From the NCBI RefSeq assembly GCF_900142675.1, contig NZ_FRBS01000005.1, forward strand, positions 187,134 through 251,133: DNA of 64,000 bases, in the 5' to 3' direction. Under the pieces are notes generated by a model. It worked only from the letters and a program-made list of their open reading frames with translations, was not told the origin of the DNA and made no database searches. The DNA comes from Shouchella rhizosphaerae (GTDB taxonomy: Bacteria > Bacillota > Bacilli > Bacillales > Bacillaceae_D). A program made the position numbers and the translations under genes. This document shows, piece by piece, positions 33,487 through 42,507 of this stretch (position 1 is its first letter; the number at the start of each line of letters is the position of its first letter).

Positions 33487-33993
33487 CTAATCGAAATCGA
33501 CGACTCTTCCGCTCCGTTCCTGGACTTGTTTGATCTTAAGCTTTTCTGCCATTTCCTGAACGAGGACAATCGCCATGTCTATTTCTTCCTTGCCATTTTC
33601 CTGCCCGCCTACATAGACAGACACTGAGTTTGGATCCGCTGTTGCTGCCTGAGCAACATCAGCCAAAACCCCTCTGCTTAAACCTGGGTAAGCCTCTTCC
33701 AATTCGTCATGAAGCGCTTGTGCGACGGCGACTTGTTGCTTGTAATTGTCCGCTTCGCCATTCACTTTCATCCACACGCGGGCAATCGGTTGTTGATCGT
33801 AGATGAGTGTGCTCTCCGAATAAGAAATGCCCTCTTCCTGGATTTTATAGTGCAAATGGGGTTCTTCATTTTGATCGACTACTTCTGTTATCGCTGGCTG
33901 CTCTTTTTTTGTTTCTGCTTTCTTTTGATCGCCTGCTGGCTGTCCAATAAGCAGCAAAGCAGCAGCAACACTTAGCACCACACGCTTGTCCAT
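33487..33993 (-). CDS. Exported protein resembling the C-terminal part of SpoIIP
   Basis: 168 residues. An N-terminal signal (MDKRVVLSVAAALLLIGQPA) is followed by a charged linker. The C-terminal half, with AQALHDELEEAYPGLSRGVL and VSVYVGGQENGKEEIDMAIV, resembles the end of the SpoIIP amidase/endopeptidase domain, but the zinc-binding His/Glu motif (HTHxTE) of SpoIIP is absent. It could be a small regulator or binding module; the similarity is by eye. It starts the pair with the GNAT gene. Confidence 0.5.
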   Translation of the reverse strand: MDKRVVLSVAAALLLIGQPAGDQKKAETKKEQPAITEVVDQNEEPHLHYKIQEEGISYSESTLIYDQQPIARVWMKVNGEADNYKQQVAVAQALHDELEEAYPGLSRGVLADVAQAATADPNSVSVYVGGQENGKEEIDMAIVLVQEMAEKLKIKQVQERSGRVVDFD

Positions 33994-34113
33994 CTAGGAA
34001 CCTCCTAAAACTCTTTTTGTTTTACGTGTATTCCTAGTTTGGACAAACGATGCCTCGATACATACTAGATTTTTCATTTAAGCGCTGTTGATGTGGTTTG
34101 CGCCTTTGTCTCT

Positions 34114-34974
34114 TTAACGTTTTTTTGCCTCTTGCCATGCTGCAACGAAAGCAGCAACAGTCGGAAAACGCGCTTCTCGCTCTGCTGCTGTTGCCTGTTT
34201 TGCCACTTCGAATAAAGCGTTGCTAGCGTCCCAGTTTTCCTCCGTCCGCTTGTTTTCATTCCCTAACAAAGCAAAAGCAACGGCCCCCATTGTGTAGACA
34301 TTCGTCTGTGCATCAATCGCTGCGCCAAGTTGGAATTCTTCCGGGGCCATAAATCGCTTTGACCCCCACATTCTTCCCATTGTATTGACATAAGGTTTTT
34401 TCCGATACAAATCGATGTCGCATATCGTCGTTACCCCTGTTGAAAAGTCATACAAAATGCTGCCATCATAAAAGTCAATCGCGACGTAACCGTTACGTTC
34501 GACGTGTTCGTGAAAGGAATAAATACGATCAAGCGTATCTAACCGCTTCGCTACAGGCAACCGTTTATGCTTATAGGTCGGCGAGTTTGGATCGGTATAC
34601 TTGGCAGGCGGCGGAAACAACCAATGGGCATGCAAACATTCGCCCTCTGCCCAAGGAAACACAAGGGCATAGCCCCCATTAGTGGCGAAATGGTTATGCA
34701 ATGTAACCAAGTTTGGATGAGCAAGATGTTCATAAACAGCAACCGCTTCTTTTATACGCTCAACTGCCTGTTGAATATCCCCCTCATAGTAAAGCGTCTT
34801 AGCACCTGCATATTTGACAAACCACTTCTTGTCCCCATCCGCTACCCCAAAACTTACATTTCCAGAGTCTTGTTGGTCAAAAACAGCAAAGATATCCCCT
34901 AGTTCTGAAAGCCAATCAAACTCATGTGCTTCTTTTAATGAAATGCTCTTGCTTCCTAGTGTTTGTATGACCAT
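34114..34974 (-). CDS. Hanks-type serine/threonine kinase-like protein with variant catalytic loop
   Basis: 286 residues, soluble. The N-lobe Lys is in KKWFVKYAGAK, VAVYEHLAHPNLVTLHNHF is the alphaC/beta4 region, the catalytic loop reads GYVAIDFYDGSILYDF (HRDxKxxN normally) keeping Asp but not His-Arg, Lys or Asn, DFG reads CDIDLY, and APE is present in RFMAPEEFQLG. No extracellular PASTA repeats or membrane segment. AAGGAGATCTGTCT precedes ATG. Activity is doubtful; some bacterial kinase-like proteins phosphorylate small molecules. Confidence 0.8.
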   Translation of the reverse strand: MVIQTLGSKSISLKEAHEFDWLSELGDIFAVFDQQDSGNVSFGVADGDKKWFVKYAGAKTLYYEGDIQQAVERIKEAVAVYEHLAHPNLVTLHNHFATNGGYALVFPWAEGECLHAHWLFPPPAKYTDPNSPTYKHKRLPVAKRLDTLDRIYSFHEHVERNGYVAIDFYDGSILYDFSTGVTTICDIDLYRKKPYVNTMGRMWGSKRFMAPEEFQLGAAIDAQTNVYTMGAVAFALLGNENKRTEENWDASNALFEVAKQATAAEREARFPTVAAFVAAWQEAKKR

Positions 34975-35016
34975 AGACAGATCTCCTTCTCTAGCGTTTT
35001 CTGACTTGTCTATTAC

Positions 35017-35349
35017 TCATTTAAGTGGCTTGCCAAATGCAATATGCCAATGCAAGTGTTTAGAATCTTGGTAGGTGCCAAGGTTTGTCAACACACGGCA
35101 GGCGCCATGCTCAGCCTTAACTTGTGCAGCGACTGTTTTGATAACAGAAAACAGTTCAAGCAAAAGGGCATCGTCTTCTTCCTCTAACGACAATAATGAG
35201 GGAATATGCTTTTTGGGGATCGCGACAATATGTACAGGGTAATAAGGATTTGTATGGTGGTAAGCAAGGACATTTTCTGTTTCCATTACTTTTTTCACTG
35301 CTGTTTTGCCACTTAACACTTCTTCACAATAAAAGTCTTCTGTCTTCAT
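35017..35349 (-). CDS. HIT family protein (Hint-like nucleotide hydrolase)
   Basis: 110 residues. The histidine triad is HLHWHIAFG near the C-terminus (HxHxH). YHHTNPYYPVHIVAIPKKHI in the first half is the typical substrate-side strand. HIT proteins hydrolyse or transfer nucleotidyl groups on adenosine or related compounds. Single gene between a kinase-like gene and an HD gene, both on the same strand. Confidence 0.9.
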   Translation of the reverse strand: MKTEDFYCEEVLSGKTAVKKVMETENVLAYHHTNPYYPVHIVAIPKKHIPSLLSLEEEDDALLLELFSVIKTVAAQVKAEHGACRVLTNLGTYQDSKHLHWHIAFGKPLK

Positions 35350-35409
35350 CGTATATTCCTACTTTCTAGTTCGTATATTCACCCTTCAAGTATACAGGTG
35401 TGCCACGAA

Positions 35410-36387
35410 TTAATTATGCATGACTTTCAAATAAATGCCTTTTTCTGCCTTCTCTCTCGCTTTGCTGATTAGGTCAGCCGCTTTTCTAGAGCATTTTGAC
35501 ACAGGCACGAACGCGCCACCTACATCTATCAACGGGTCAACGATACGGACTTTGTTTTTATGGTAATGATCGTATGCGCCTGTTGCTTCCTTTACACACA
35601 CGCCAGAATAAATCTCGGCCAGAAGGCGCCGGACCTGTTCATCCCCACTTTCGTTCAGTTTTTTTACGAGTTCTTCATCCTCAGCTAATAGATCCGATTC
35701 GTTTATTGCGCCGCGCTCAAGGGCTAATCGCAATGCCTCGGAGATTTTCCAGTTGGCATACACATTTCGCGGTTCCATGAAAAATTCGATTGTTTCTTTA
35801 TAGTAGGCTTCGATAAACCATTCTGCCGCAGCCAACGATTGAACAACCATTTTCCCTTTTCTTACAATAAGCTGTTCTAAGAAACGATGGGCTTCCTGAA
35901 GGGAAATAAATCGATAAGCATATAAATCCCGCAATGTATAGTCGATTCGGTCCGCACATAAATGTGGAGCAGGCTGTTCAAGCAACGGCCATTTCTCGAT
36001 CTCATTGATAATCTCGTTTACATCGACTTGGTGCTTTTTCAAAATGGCAGGAATGTCCGATTCGGCAATTCGTTTATGAAACAGTTGTTCATGATAATCT
36101 TCCTTTTCATTCTTAAACACATAGTCAGATACATGGGAAAAAGCTGTGTGAGAAACATCATGTAGCAAGCCAGCGGCCTGCTCTTTTAACGAACCTCCTA
36201 ATCGGCGTATTAACAACATGACTCCAATCGAGTGCTCATAGCGAGTTACATTCCACTCCGGACAAACAAGATAAGCCGCTCCAGCCTGATGGACACCTTT
36301 TAATCGCTGAAGCGGCCTGCTGTTCACTAAATCGCGTAGTACCGGCTCAACTTCCATTGAACCATAAAGCTTGTCTTCCAACATCAT
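35410..36387 (-). CDS. HD domain protein, dNTPase/SAMHD1-like (YwfO type)
   Basis: 325 residues. The HD ligands are in TRYEHSIGVMLLIRRLG and AAGLLHDVSHTAFSHVSDYV, then CADRIDYTLRDLYAYRF supplies the final Asp, the pattern of deoxynucleoside triphosphate triphosphohydrolases. ATG at 36387 is nine bases after TTGGAGTG; longer readings overlap the upstream gene's end. B. subtilis YwfO is a likely relative. It follows a Rap-like gene, with a 78-base gap. Confidence 0.85.
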   Translation of the reverse strand: MMLEDKLYGSMEVEPVLRDLVNSRPLQRLKGVHQAGAAYLVCPEWNVTRYEHSIGVMLLIRRLGGSLKEQAAGLLHDVSHTAFSHVSDYVFKNEKEDYHEQLFHKRIAESDIPAILKKHQVDVNEIINEIEKWPLLEQPAPHLCADRIDYTLRDLYAYRFISLQEAHRFLEQLIVRKGKMVVQSLAAAEWFIEAYYKETIEFFMEPRNVYANWKISEALRLALERGAINESDLLAEDEELVKKLNESGDEQVRRLLAEIYSGVCVKEATGAYDHYHKNKVRIVDPLIDVGGAFVPVSKCSRKAADLISKAREKAEKGIYLKVMHN

Positions 36388-36465
36388 CGTTTTTATCACT
36401 CCAATTAAAAAATGCAGCCAAACTTGCCCGCAGCAGACTGTGCCTAATGCTTGCATGCGGGTCGT

Positions 36466-37401
36466 TTACCCCGCCCAAATACTCTGGAACGACCACGCCT
36501 GTCCTATTCGTATTCGAAATCTCTCCTCGCCCGAAAAGCGTTTTAGTGAGTTTGTCGATAAACCGCCTCCACTTGCCCTTAAAGCTTCCTTTAACAACTT
36601 GCTCCCCTTTTCTACATTTGGCGGCTGTTGCCTAAATAACGCATTTGCCAGTTCTGCTTTCGTTTTTGTCGAATAGCGACTAGTGCGATGGCCTGAATGA
36701 GCCAACGCTTGCTGATAATACGTTTCTGCTTTATAAAAATGATGATTGCGAACAGCGTTTTGTCCAAGAGAGCGTAAAATGAGCGCTTCCGTTTCCTCAA
36801 GGCCTGCAGCCCGTTCTAGCAAATTTAAAAAATGCGCTTCTGCCTTCTCGTATTGGCCCGTTTCCGATAAGAGGTTGCCGAGTATCATTTCCGCCTGCAA
36901 TTCCTTTTCCACGTACATTGGATCAAGGGCGAAAAAGCGTCTTGCCTTGTCTAAATAAGGCATAGCCCGGTCAAATCGGTCAATTTTATAATAACAAACG
37001 CCCGCACGGTTATAAAATTCTCCATGCTCCATTTCGTCTTGAATATGCGCTAATTCTTTTTCCGCTTGTTCATATAAATCGACAGCTTCCGTAAACCGTT
37101 CTTTGTAGAAGGCATATTGGCCACTGAAGAAATAATAGTAATAATTCAACAAAAAATCCGACTGCAAACAATTGACGAGTGCCTCTAGCTGATGGGGTTC
37201 TTGCAACTGTTCAAGCATCATTTGATAGCGAAAACAAACGAGATTGTAATACGCAACCATTTTGTCATCGCGAAGCAGTTCTTTGAAGCACACATCAAGC
37301 TCTTCTTTTAAGATGGCTGCTTGTTGAACTTGGCGTTTGACAATACAACGGTACAACTGGGCGACTTTTTTGCCGATTTCACTATTGCGTACTGCATTCA
37401 C
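36466..37401 (-). CDS. Rap-like tetratricopeptide protein, C-terminally short
   Basis: 311 residues from a GTG start with GAGGAGGGG upstream. The N-terminal 3-helix bundle (ELLRDDKMVAYYNLVCFRYQ) and TPR helices (GVCYYKIDRFDRAMPYLDKA, GNLLSETGQYEKAEAHFLNL, YYQQALAHSG) match the Rap family of response-regulator phosphatases and transcription-factor inhibitors, normally about 370-380 residues. The last 40 residues are Ser/Arg/Gly rich and not TPR-like, so the final repeats are missing. No phr-like signal-peptide gene follows. Confidence 0.8.
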   Translation of the reverse strand: MNAVRNSEIGKKVAQLYRCIVKRQVQQAAILKEELDVCFKELLRDDKMVAYYNLVCFRYQMMLEQLQEPHQLEALVNCLQSDFLLNYYYYFFSGQYAFYKERFTEAVDLYEQAEKELAHIQDEMEHGEFYNRAGVCYYKIDRFDRAMPYLDKARRFFALDPMYVEKELQAEMILGNLLSETGQYEKAEAHFLNLLERAAGLEETEALILRSLGQNAVRNHHFYKAETYYQQALAHSGHRTSRYSTKTKAELANALFRQQPPNVEKGSKLLKEALRASGGGLSTNSLKRFSGEERFRIRIGQAWSFQSIWAG

Positions 37402-37534
37402 ACTCTCCCCTCCTCTTATTTATTATTATATCGGATTGTCTCGCAAAAAAGGGAATTTATTACTGAAACCCTCACGCCCAATGTTTTCACTTTTTGCATA
37501 GAGTGATTTCCATTTTCGGAACAGTCTAGCAACA

Positions 37535-38059
37535 TTAAGCAAACCACTTTATTGCTTTGAGCTTATCGCCAAGCGGTTGTTGCTTTAACCGTTCAAGCAT
37601 AGCCGGATTTGCCCCATGCATTTGCAAGTACGACTCGAGCATCGCTGCCTTTTTCTCTCGTCCCATTAAGACGTAGGCAACAAGCCAAGCTTCAGGGCTT
37701 CCTACTGGTATGCCTTGCCAATGAAAAGCAGCATCCGCAGGAATGTGGCAAATGCCTGCTTCTGAGCGAAGCGCAAAACCGCCGATGATTTCAACTTCTT
37801 GGCCGTTTTTTTCGACAAATAGCTTATAACTACTCGTAAATAAATGGTCACCCGTTTGTCCTGTTTCGAACGCTTTTATTGGGAAAAGGGCTTGCGTCAC
37901 AGCGTTCTTGTTAGCGTTTGTCATAATGTCCCAATCGTTTACCGTTTCCGTCAACCCTAATGCATACAGCAGACCGCTCCCCCCTAATGAAAAAGCAATC
38001 TGATTTGCTTTTAACTTGCTTGCTACCGTAAAAAGGGCGTCGATTTTTTGTTGGTCCAT
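37535..38059 (-). CDS. Nucleotidyltransferase-fold protein
   Basis: 174 residues. FSLGGSGLLYALGLTETVND with WDIMTNANKN gives the GG/S...DxD pattern of minimal nucleotidyltransferases (NDWDI), followed by VEIIGGFAL. Similar proteins in bacilli have no known substrate. ATG at 38059 has GAGGAGG before it; the reading upstream of it lacks a site. Confidence 0.75.
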   Translation of the reverse strand: MDQQKIDALFTVASKLKANQIAFSLGGSGLLYALGLTETVNDWDIMTNANKNAVTQALFPIKAFETGQTGDHLFTSSYKLFVEKNGQEVEIIGGFALRSEAGICHIPADAAFHWQGIPVGSPEAWLVAYVLMGREKKAAMLESYLQMHGANPAMLERLKQQPLGDKLKAIKWFA

Positions 38060-38312
38060 AAGTGCCTCCTCTTTTTTTGACTTACAACAGGACGTATGAA
38101 TCACATTCGCGTCATTGCCATTTACTCGTATTTTCGTCAGTTTCCTTTCAGCAAACGTTGCGAAAACTGGGAGCCGATTTAGGTTGTTTTCTCGTGAAAT
38201 AGGCTTCTTTCAATTATTTTATCATTCGCAACGTTTTTGGCAAAAATTTTCCCGTCAAGGGCTTGCTTCTCACGCTTTGTTGCGATAATCTAATCAAGTC
38301 GGAACTTTTTAT

Positions 38313-38386
38313 GCGCCTATAGCTCAATCGGATAGAGCATCAGCCTCCTAAGCTGAGGGTTGCAGGTTCAATTCCTGCTAGGCGCG
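38313..38386 (+). tRNA. tRNA-Arg (anticodon CCU)
   Basis: 74 bases fold as a clover leaf: acceptor GCGCCTA/TAGGCGC, D stem GCTC/GAGC, anticodon stem TCAGC/GCTGA with loop CTCCTAA (anticodon CCT), T stem GCAGG/CCTGC with TTCAATT loop, discriminator G. CCA is not encoded. It reads the rare Arg codon AGG. Confidence 0.97.
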
Positions 38387-38788
38387 TCCTCTATGTTTCC
38401 TTCTATTTGGCTTCGCTCCCCAAGTTCTTACGCAAAGTTTCCTAAACATTGATTTAGAAAAAAAGTAGATGATTCAATCTGTAGCCTATTTGCGTGCAGA
38501 GGTAGTAAAAGAGACGAGCCTTTTCGACATTATGTATAAATGTGTGTTATTATGAGAGAAAACCAGACAAATCTCTTGCGTTCGCAACAATTTATTCATA
38601 TAATAAAAGATAAGAACAACGATTCAAGTACATGCTCGTTTGTTATGATAAGAATAGCTCGTCCTCGTTCTTTATTAACTGCAATTGCTTGACTGTACAC
38701 ACAATGATTCATTTTTTTCATATACTAAATAAAAGTATCTAAATTTTCAAACTTATGATCCGGACCTTGTTATGAAGGAGTTGATGTG
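38387..38788. other. Intergenic region after tRNA-Arg
   Basis: About 400 AT-rich bases. Promoter-like boxes occur (TCGACA with TATTAT near 38530; TTGACT near 38690) but none is well placed. No ORF with a ribosome binding site, no integrase and no repeat of the tRNA 3' end were seen, so there is no sign of an island at this tRNA. Confidence 0.5.
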
Positions 38789-39754
38789 ATGGGAAACACA
38801 TTCAGCTTTAAGAAATGGCTTTTGATTGTTTTGACCACCCTTATGGCTATTGTGGTTCTCCTTGCTGCATTAACTGTATTTATTGGCTATAAAGTAACGA
38901 ACCCAACGATCCGCTTGCTTCATACAAACCCAAATAACGTGGGCCTTGACTATGAAGATGTCTCATTCTCAAACATCGTTGACAATATATCGTTAAGTGG
39001 CTGGTGGATTCCTTCCGACCAGCAATCGCTTTTTCAAAATGAAAAAGCGGTTATATTTTCACATGGTTATGGCTACAACCGTACCGAAATGCCGTTTTCC
39101 AGTCTTGAATTGGCGGCGGCCATGCATGAAGCTGGCTATCATGTTTTCATGTTTGACTTCCGCAATTCTGGCATGTCTGAAAAAGCACCTACAACATTTG
39201 GCGGAAACGAAAAAAGCGATTTGCTTAGCGCGATCCGCTATGTACATGATCAACAAGGGATTGAAAACATTGCCTTGGTAGGTTGGTCGATGGGTGCGGC
39301 CACTTCTATCATGGCAGGAGCAGAAGCCGATGAAGTCAAAGCAGTGGTTGCCGACAGTCCATTTTCCGATCTAAACGAATACGCTAAAAACAGTTTCCAC
39401 TATTGGACCGGGCTGCCGAAGTCCCTTGCGGCAGGAACAGCCCGGGCAGTTGAAGCAATTGTCCCAACGTTTAACTTAGAAGACGTAAGGCCCATTTATG
39501 CAGCAACCCAGTACAATCAAGAAAAAGGCTTGTTTTTAATCCATAGCCGCAAAGATGGAGCCATTCCTTACACAGAGTCAGAAGCGATACACAGTCACGC
39601 CGCTGGCAGTGAGCTTTGGCTACCTGAAAAAGGCGGCCATATAAGAAGCTATTTTCATTACAAAGCTGAGTACGAGGAACGTGTGTTAAACTTTCTTGAC
39701 CGGACCTTTAAAAAATATGAGCCACAAATTGTGGAAGCCCGCTATTTCACTTAA
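38789..39754 (+). CDS. Membrane-anchored alpha/beta hydrolase
   Basis: 321 residues. One N-terminal membrane segment (LLIVLTTLMAIVVLLAALTV) and then an alpha/beta hydrolase outside or at the membrane: VIFSHGYGYNRTE oxyanion loop, VGWSMGAATS nucleophile Ser, HSRKDGAIPY acid and KGGHIRSY His. B. subtilis YqkD is of this type. AAGGAG lies eight bases before ATG; the GTG just upstream is less well placed. Confidence 0.9.
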   Translation: MGNTFSFKKWLLIVLTTLMAIVVLLAALTVFIGYKVTNPTIRLLHTNPNNVGLDYEDVSFSNIVDNISLSGWWIPSDQQSLFQNEKAVIFSHGYGYNRTEMPFSSLELAAAMHEAGYHVFMFDFRNSGMSEKAPTTFGGNEKSDLLSAIRYVHDQQGIENIALVGWSMGAATSIMAGAEADEVKAVVADSPFSDLNEYAKNSFHYWTGLPKSLAAGTARAVEAIVPTFNLEDVRPIYAATQYNQEKGLFLIHSRKDGAIPYTESEAIHSHAAGSELWLPEKGGHIRSYFHYKAEYEERVLNFLDRTFKKYEPQIVEARYFT

Positions 39755-39759
39755 CAGGA

Positions 39760-39801
39760 AAAACCCCTCTCTCCAACTCGTTGCACTGGAAGAGGGGTTT
39801 T
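39760..39801. terminator. Bidirectional terminator between the hydrolase and the hut-like operon
   Basis: AAAACCCCTCT/AGAGGGGTTTT 11-bp stem with an inner TCCA/TGGA pair; A- and T-runs on both sides serve both converging genes. Confidence 0.8.
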
Positions 39802-39825
39802 GACATGTGCGCCAGTTTTTACTCC

Positions 39826-41166
39826 TTATAAAAACAAATGAGCAATTGGCGCAGCCAACAAGATGCTTAACACAACCCGTTCAAACCAAATGACAAGCAA
39901 TTTCGGCACACTGACAGGAATGTCGGTCGCCAAGATCGTCGGAATGACCGCGGAAAAAAACAGCACGGAAGACACACAAACAACTCCAATCGTAAAACGG
40001 GTGATGAGATCAGCGTCGGCAGCAATAGCTGCTGGCAAAAACATTTCAGCAATGGAAGTTGCAGCAGCACTTGCAGCAAAGGCAGGATCAGGCAATTGGA
40101 CGAGTGCTGTTACTGGGAAAAATAACACTCCAAGCCACGCAAACAGAGGCGTATACTTAGCCAGCGCTAACCCGAAAAGGCCAATGGACATAATCGATGG
40201 CAAAATGTTCATCGTCATGCGGAACCCATCACGGACGTTTGCGCAAATATTGGCAGATAGGCTCAGGCTCCCTTGCGCTTGTGCCATCGCCTGCGCCCAG
40301 CCACGTTGGAGTCGGCGCCCTTGCTGCTCTGCTTCAGGCTTGCCTGTCATCCCGTTATAATAGCTTTCCGTTGTTTGTTTTAATGGCCAGACTCTAGCCG
40401 TTACCGCCGTCACTGTAAATGTAACGACTAAACAAGACCAAAAATACACGTTCCAGTTCGCCATTAAATCGAGTGTATTGGCAACGACCACCATAAAAGT
40501 AACGGAAACGGTGGAAAAGCCAGTGGCAATGATCGTTGCTTCTTTTACCGAATAGCGCCCCTCGCGAAAAAGCCTGTTCGTAATCAGCAATCCAAGTGAA
40601 TAACTGCCGACAAACGAAGCAACAACATCAATCGCAGAACGCCCTGGCAGGTTCCAACCTTTCCTCATAATGGGCTGCATCCATACACCGGCAAGCTCAA
40701 GCAAACCATATCCTGTTAACATGGCCAAAAATACAGCCCCAATTGGGACAAGAAGACCTACAGCGACAACAAGGCGATCAAAAAGAAATGGGCCCATGTC
40801 CTCTGCCAACATCCATTGCGGGCCGATGCCGAATAGCACCATGACAGTAATTGCTAAACCAGCAAGTTTAAAAACAGCCAAAAGCAAATCGGTCTTTGTC
40901 TGCCGCCATGTCCCCTTGTAAAACGGATAAAGCGCGCCAAGAAAAATCACAAGCAACGCATAATACGGCACAATTGCAGGGAAAGCCTGCCTCATTGCGG
41001 TCACGATATGGTCAAGCATAATGGAAGATGTACCGTTGATTGGCACGGGCACGAAAAACATAAACGCGCCAATGCTGCTATAAAGCAAGAAACGGATCAG
41101 CGCTCGAGGGGAAGAACCGTTTCCTTGCTTAGCCTCTAATCGTGGCTGTTGCTTAAAGGGCTCCAT
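39826..41166 (-). CDS. YjiH family membrane protein (nucleoside-recognition/Gate domains)
   Basis: 446 residues with about ten membrane segments. LLYSSIGAFMFFVPVPINGT opens the family pattern, and two Gate-type segments (VASFVGSYSLGLLITNRLFR, and AASAAATSIAEMFLPAAIAA) are visible. Members are presumed transporters. It is the last gene of the hutU-hutI-M20-deaminase operon (nine-base gap), so it may import urocanate, formiminoglutamate or histidine-derived compounds; inference from context. Confidence 0.82.
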   Translation of the reverse strand: MEPFKQQPRLEAKQGNGSSPRALIRFLLYSSIGAFMFFVPVPINGTSSIMLDHIVTAMRQAFPAIVPYYALLVIFLGALYPFYKGTWRQTKTDLLLAVFKLAGLAITVMVLFGIGPQWMLAEDMGPFLFDRLVVAVGLLVPIGAVFLAMLTGYGLLELAGVWMQPIMRKGWNLPGRSAIDVVASFVGSYSLGLLITNRLFREGRYSVKEATIIATGFSTVSVTFMVVVANTLDLMANWNVYFWSCLVVTFTVTAVTARVWPLKQTTESYYNGMTGKPEAEQQGRRLQRGWAQAMAQAQGSLSLSANICANVRDGFRMTMNILPSIMSIGLFGLALAKYTPLFAWLGVLFFPVTALVQLPDPAFAASAAATSIAEMFLPAAIAADADLITRFTIGVVCVSSVLFFSAVIPTILATDIPVSVPKLLVIWFERVVLSILLAAPIAHLFL

Positions 41167-41175
41167 GGCGCCCCC

Positions 41176-42507
41176 TTACTGGGCAGCTAGGGCATGAGCC
41201 CATGTTTGATGGAGACGTCCCACTTTCTCGACAATTGCTTTTTCAGATTGCGTGACGAGCTGTTTGTTCGCCACTACATGCTTGCCGTCCACAAATACGT
41301 CGGCAATCGCTGTTGGCTGCATCGCATACACGAGATTTGCCAACAAATCGGTTCGTGGCGATAAAGAGAAGTCATTCAAATCGAGTGCAATAAAATCCGC
41401 GCGGAAGCCTTTTTTCAATTCACCAGTTTGCAGCTTTAGCAAAGCAGCTCCTGTTTGTGTGCCCATTTCAAATACTTGCTTCCCAGTGATGCATGTGCCG
41501 TCCAGACGCGTGACTTTTTGCAGCAATGAGCACATCCGCATTTCTTCAAACACGCTAATGCGGTTATTGCTGCAAGCTCCATCTGAACCGAGGCCAATGC
41601 GCACGCCCGCTTGCTGGAGATCGGGAATGCGCGTCACGCCATCTGAAAGAAACATGTTGCTTGATGGGCAATAGGCCAATCCCGCCCCTTTGTTGCCAAG
41701 CAGAGTTACTTCCGAATCGTCAAGCCAGACAAGGTGGATCGCAATCATGCTTTCATCAACGACGCCTAATGAGTCCAAATAATGAACGGGCCGCAAGCCA
41801 TATGCATTCAACGTTTCGTCGACTTCAAACGGCTCTTCTGCTACATGGATATGGAACGGCGTGCCTAGCTCTTGGGCAAGACGGTGGCCAGCCTTGATCA
41901 TTTCTGGCGAGGCAGCATGTGGGCTATGAGGGGCTGGCTGGATCGACACCATCGGATCACTCTCGTATTTGGCCGCCAATTTCCGTGTCCGTGCAACAGC
42001 TTCGTCGACTGATTCTTGGTATGCTTCTGGCGCCCCAGCCCAATCATACATTGTCCGTGCAAAAACAAGGCGTATCCCGACATCTTTCGCTGCTTGGATC
42101 ACCGCTTCATCGGTTTCCACGCCTCCACGATGGACGTAGAAAAAGTCACTGACTGTCGTCGCGCCGTACTTCAACATTTCACCAAAAGCAAAGAGGGCCC
42201 CTGTATAAATTGCATCCTCATCCAAGAAAGGCGTGTACCGGTACAGTGCCTTGTCGCGCCACTCTAAAAACGGCTGATCGGCGGCAATGCCTCTTAGCAA
42301 GCTTTGGAAAGAATGGTTATGGGCATTCACTGTGCCAGGCACAATCGCTTTGCCATCCATGGCCACAAGAGGCACATGGCTATATAAGCGTGACATGTTT
42401 TCTTGCGGGCCAATGGCTTCAATTTCCCCGTTGTTTACACACATCGCATAGCTTTGTTGAAACGCGCCATCTGTATATATCAAATCAGCTGAATAAAGCG
42501 TCCTCAT
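41176..42507 (-). CDS. COG0402 amidohydrolase, likely formiminoglutamate deiminase-type enzyme
   Basis: 443 residues. Metal ligands are VPGTVNAHNHSFQSLLRG (HxH), TPFHIHVAEEPFEVDE (His, catalytic Glu), IHLVWLDD (His) and IGLGSDGACSNNR (Asp). The family covers SAH/methylthioadenosine, guanine and N-formimino-glutamate (HutF) deaminases. In a cluster with hutU and hutI, deimination of formiminoglutamate to N-formylglutamate is the most economical role, though motif detail also fits SAH deaminases. It overlaps the M20 gene by four bases. Confidence 0.78.
   Translation of the reverse strand: MRTLYSADLIYTDGAFQQSYAMCVNNGEIEAIGPQENMSRLYSHVPLVAMDGKAIVPGTVNAHNHSFQSLLRGIAADQPFLEWRDKALYRYTPFLDEDAIYTGALFAFGEMLKYGATTVSDFFYVHRGGVETDEAVIQAAKDVGIRLVFARTMYDWAGAPEAYQESVDEAVARTRKLAAKYESDPMVSIQPAPHSPHAASPEMIKAGHRLAQELGTPFHIHVAEEPFEVDETLNAYGLRPVHYLDSLGVVDESMIAIHLVWLDDSEVTLLGNKGAGLAYCPSSNMFLSDGVTRIPDLQQAGVRIGLGSDGACSNNRISVFEEMRMCSLLQKVTRLDGTCITGKQVFEMGTQTGAALLKLQTGELKKGFRADFIALDLNDFSLSPRTDLLANLVYAMQPTAIADVFVDGKHVVANKQLVTQSEKAIVEKVGRLHQTWAHALAAQ

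Noticed and set aside
38313-38788. Genomic island at tRNA-Arg(CCU)
   Set aside because: No integrase gene or copy of the tRNA 3' end follows; the neighbouring genes look native.
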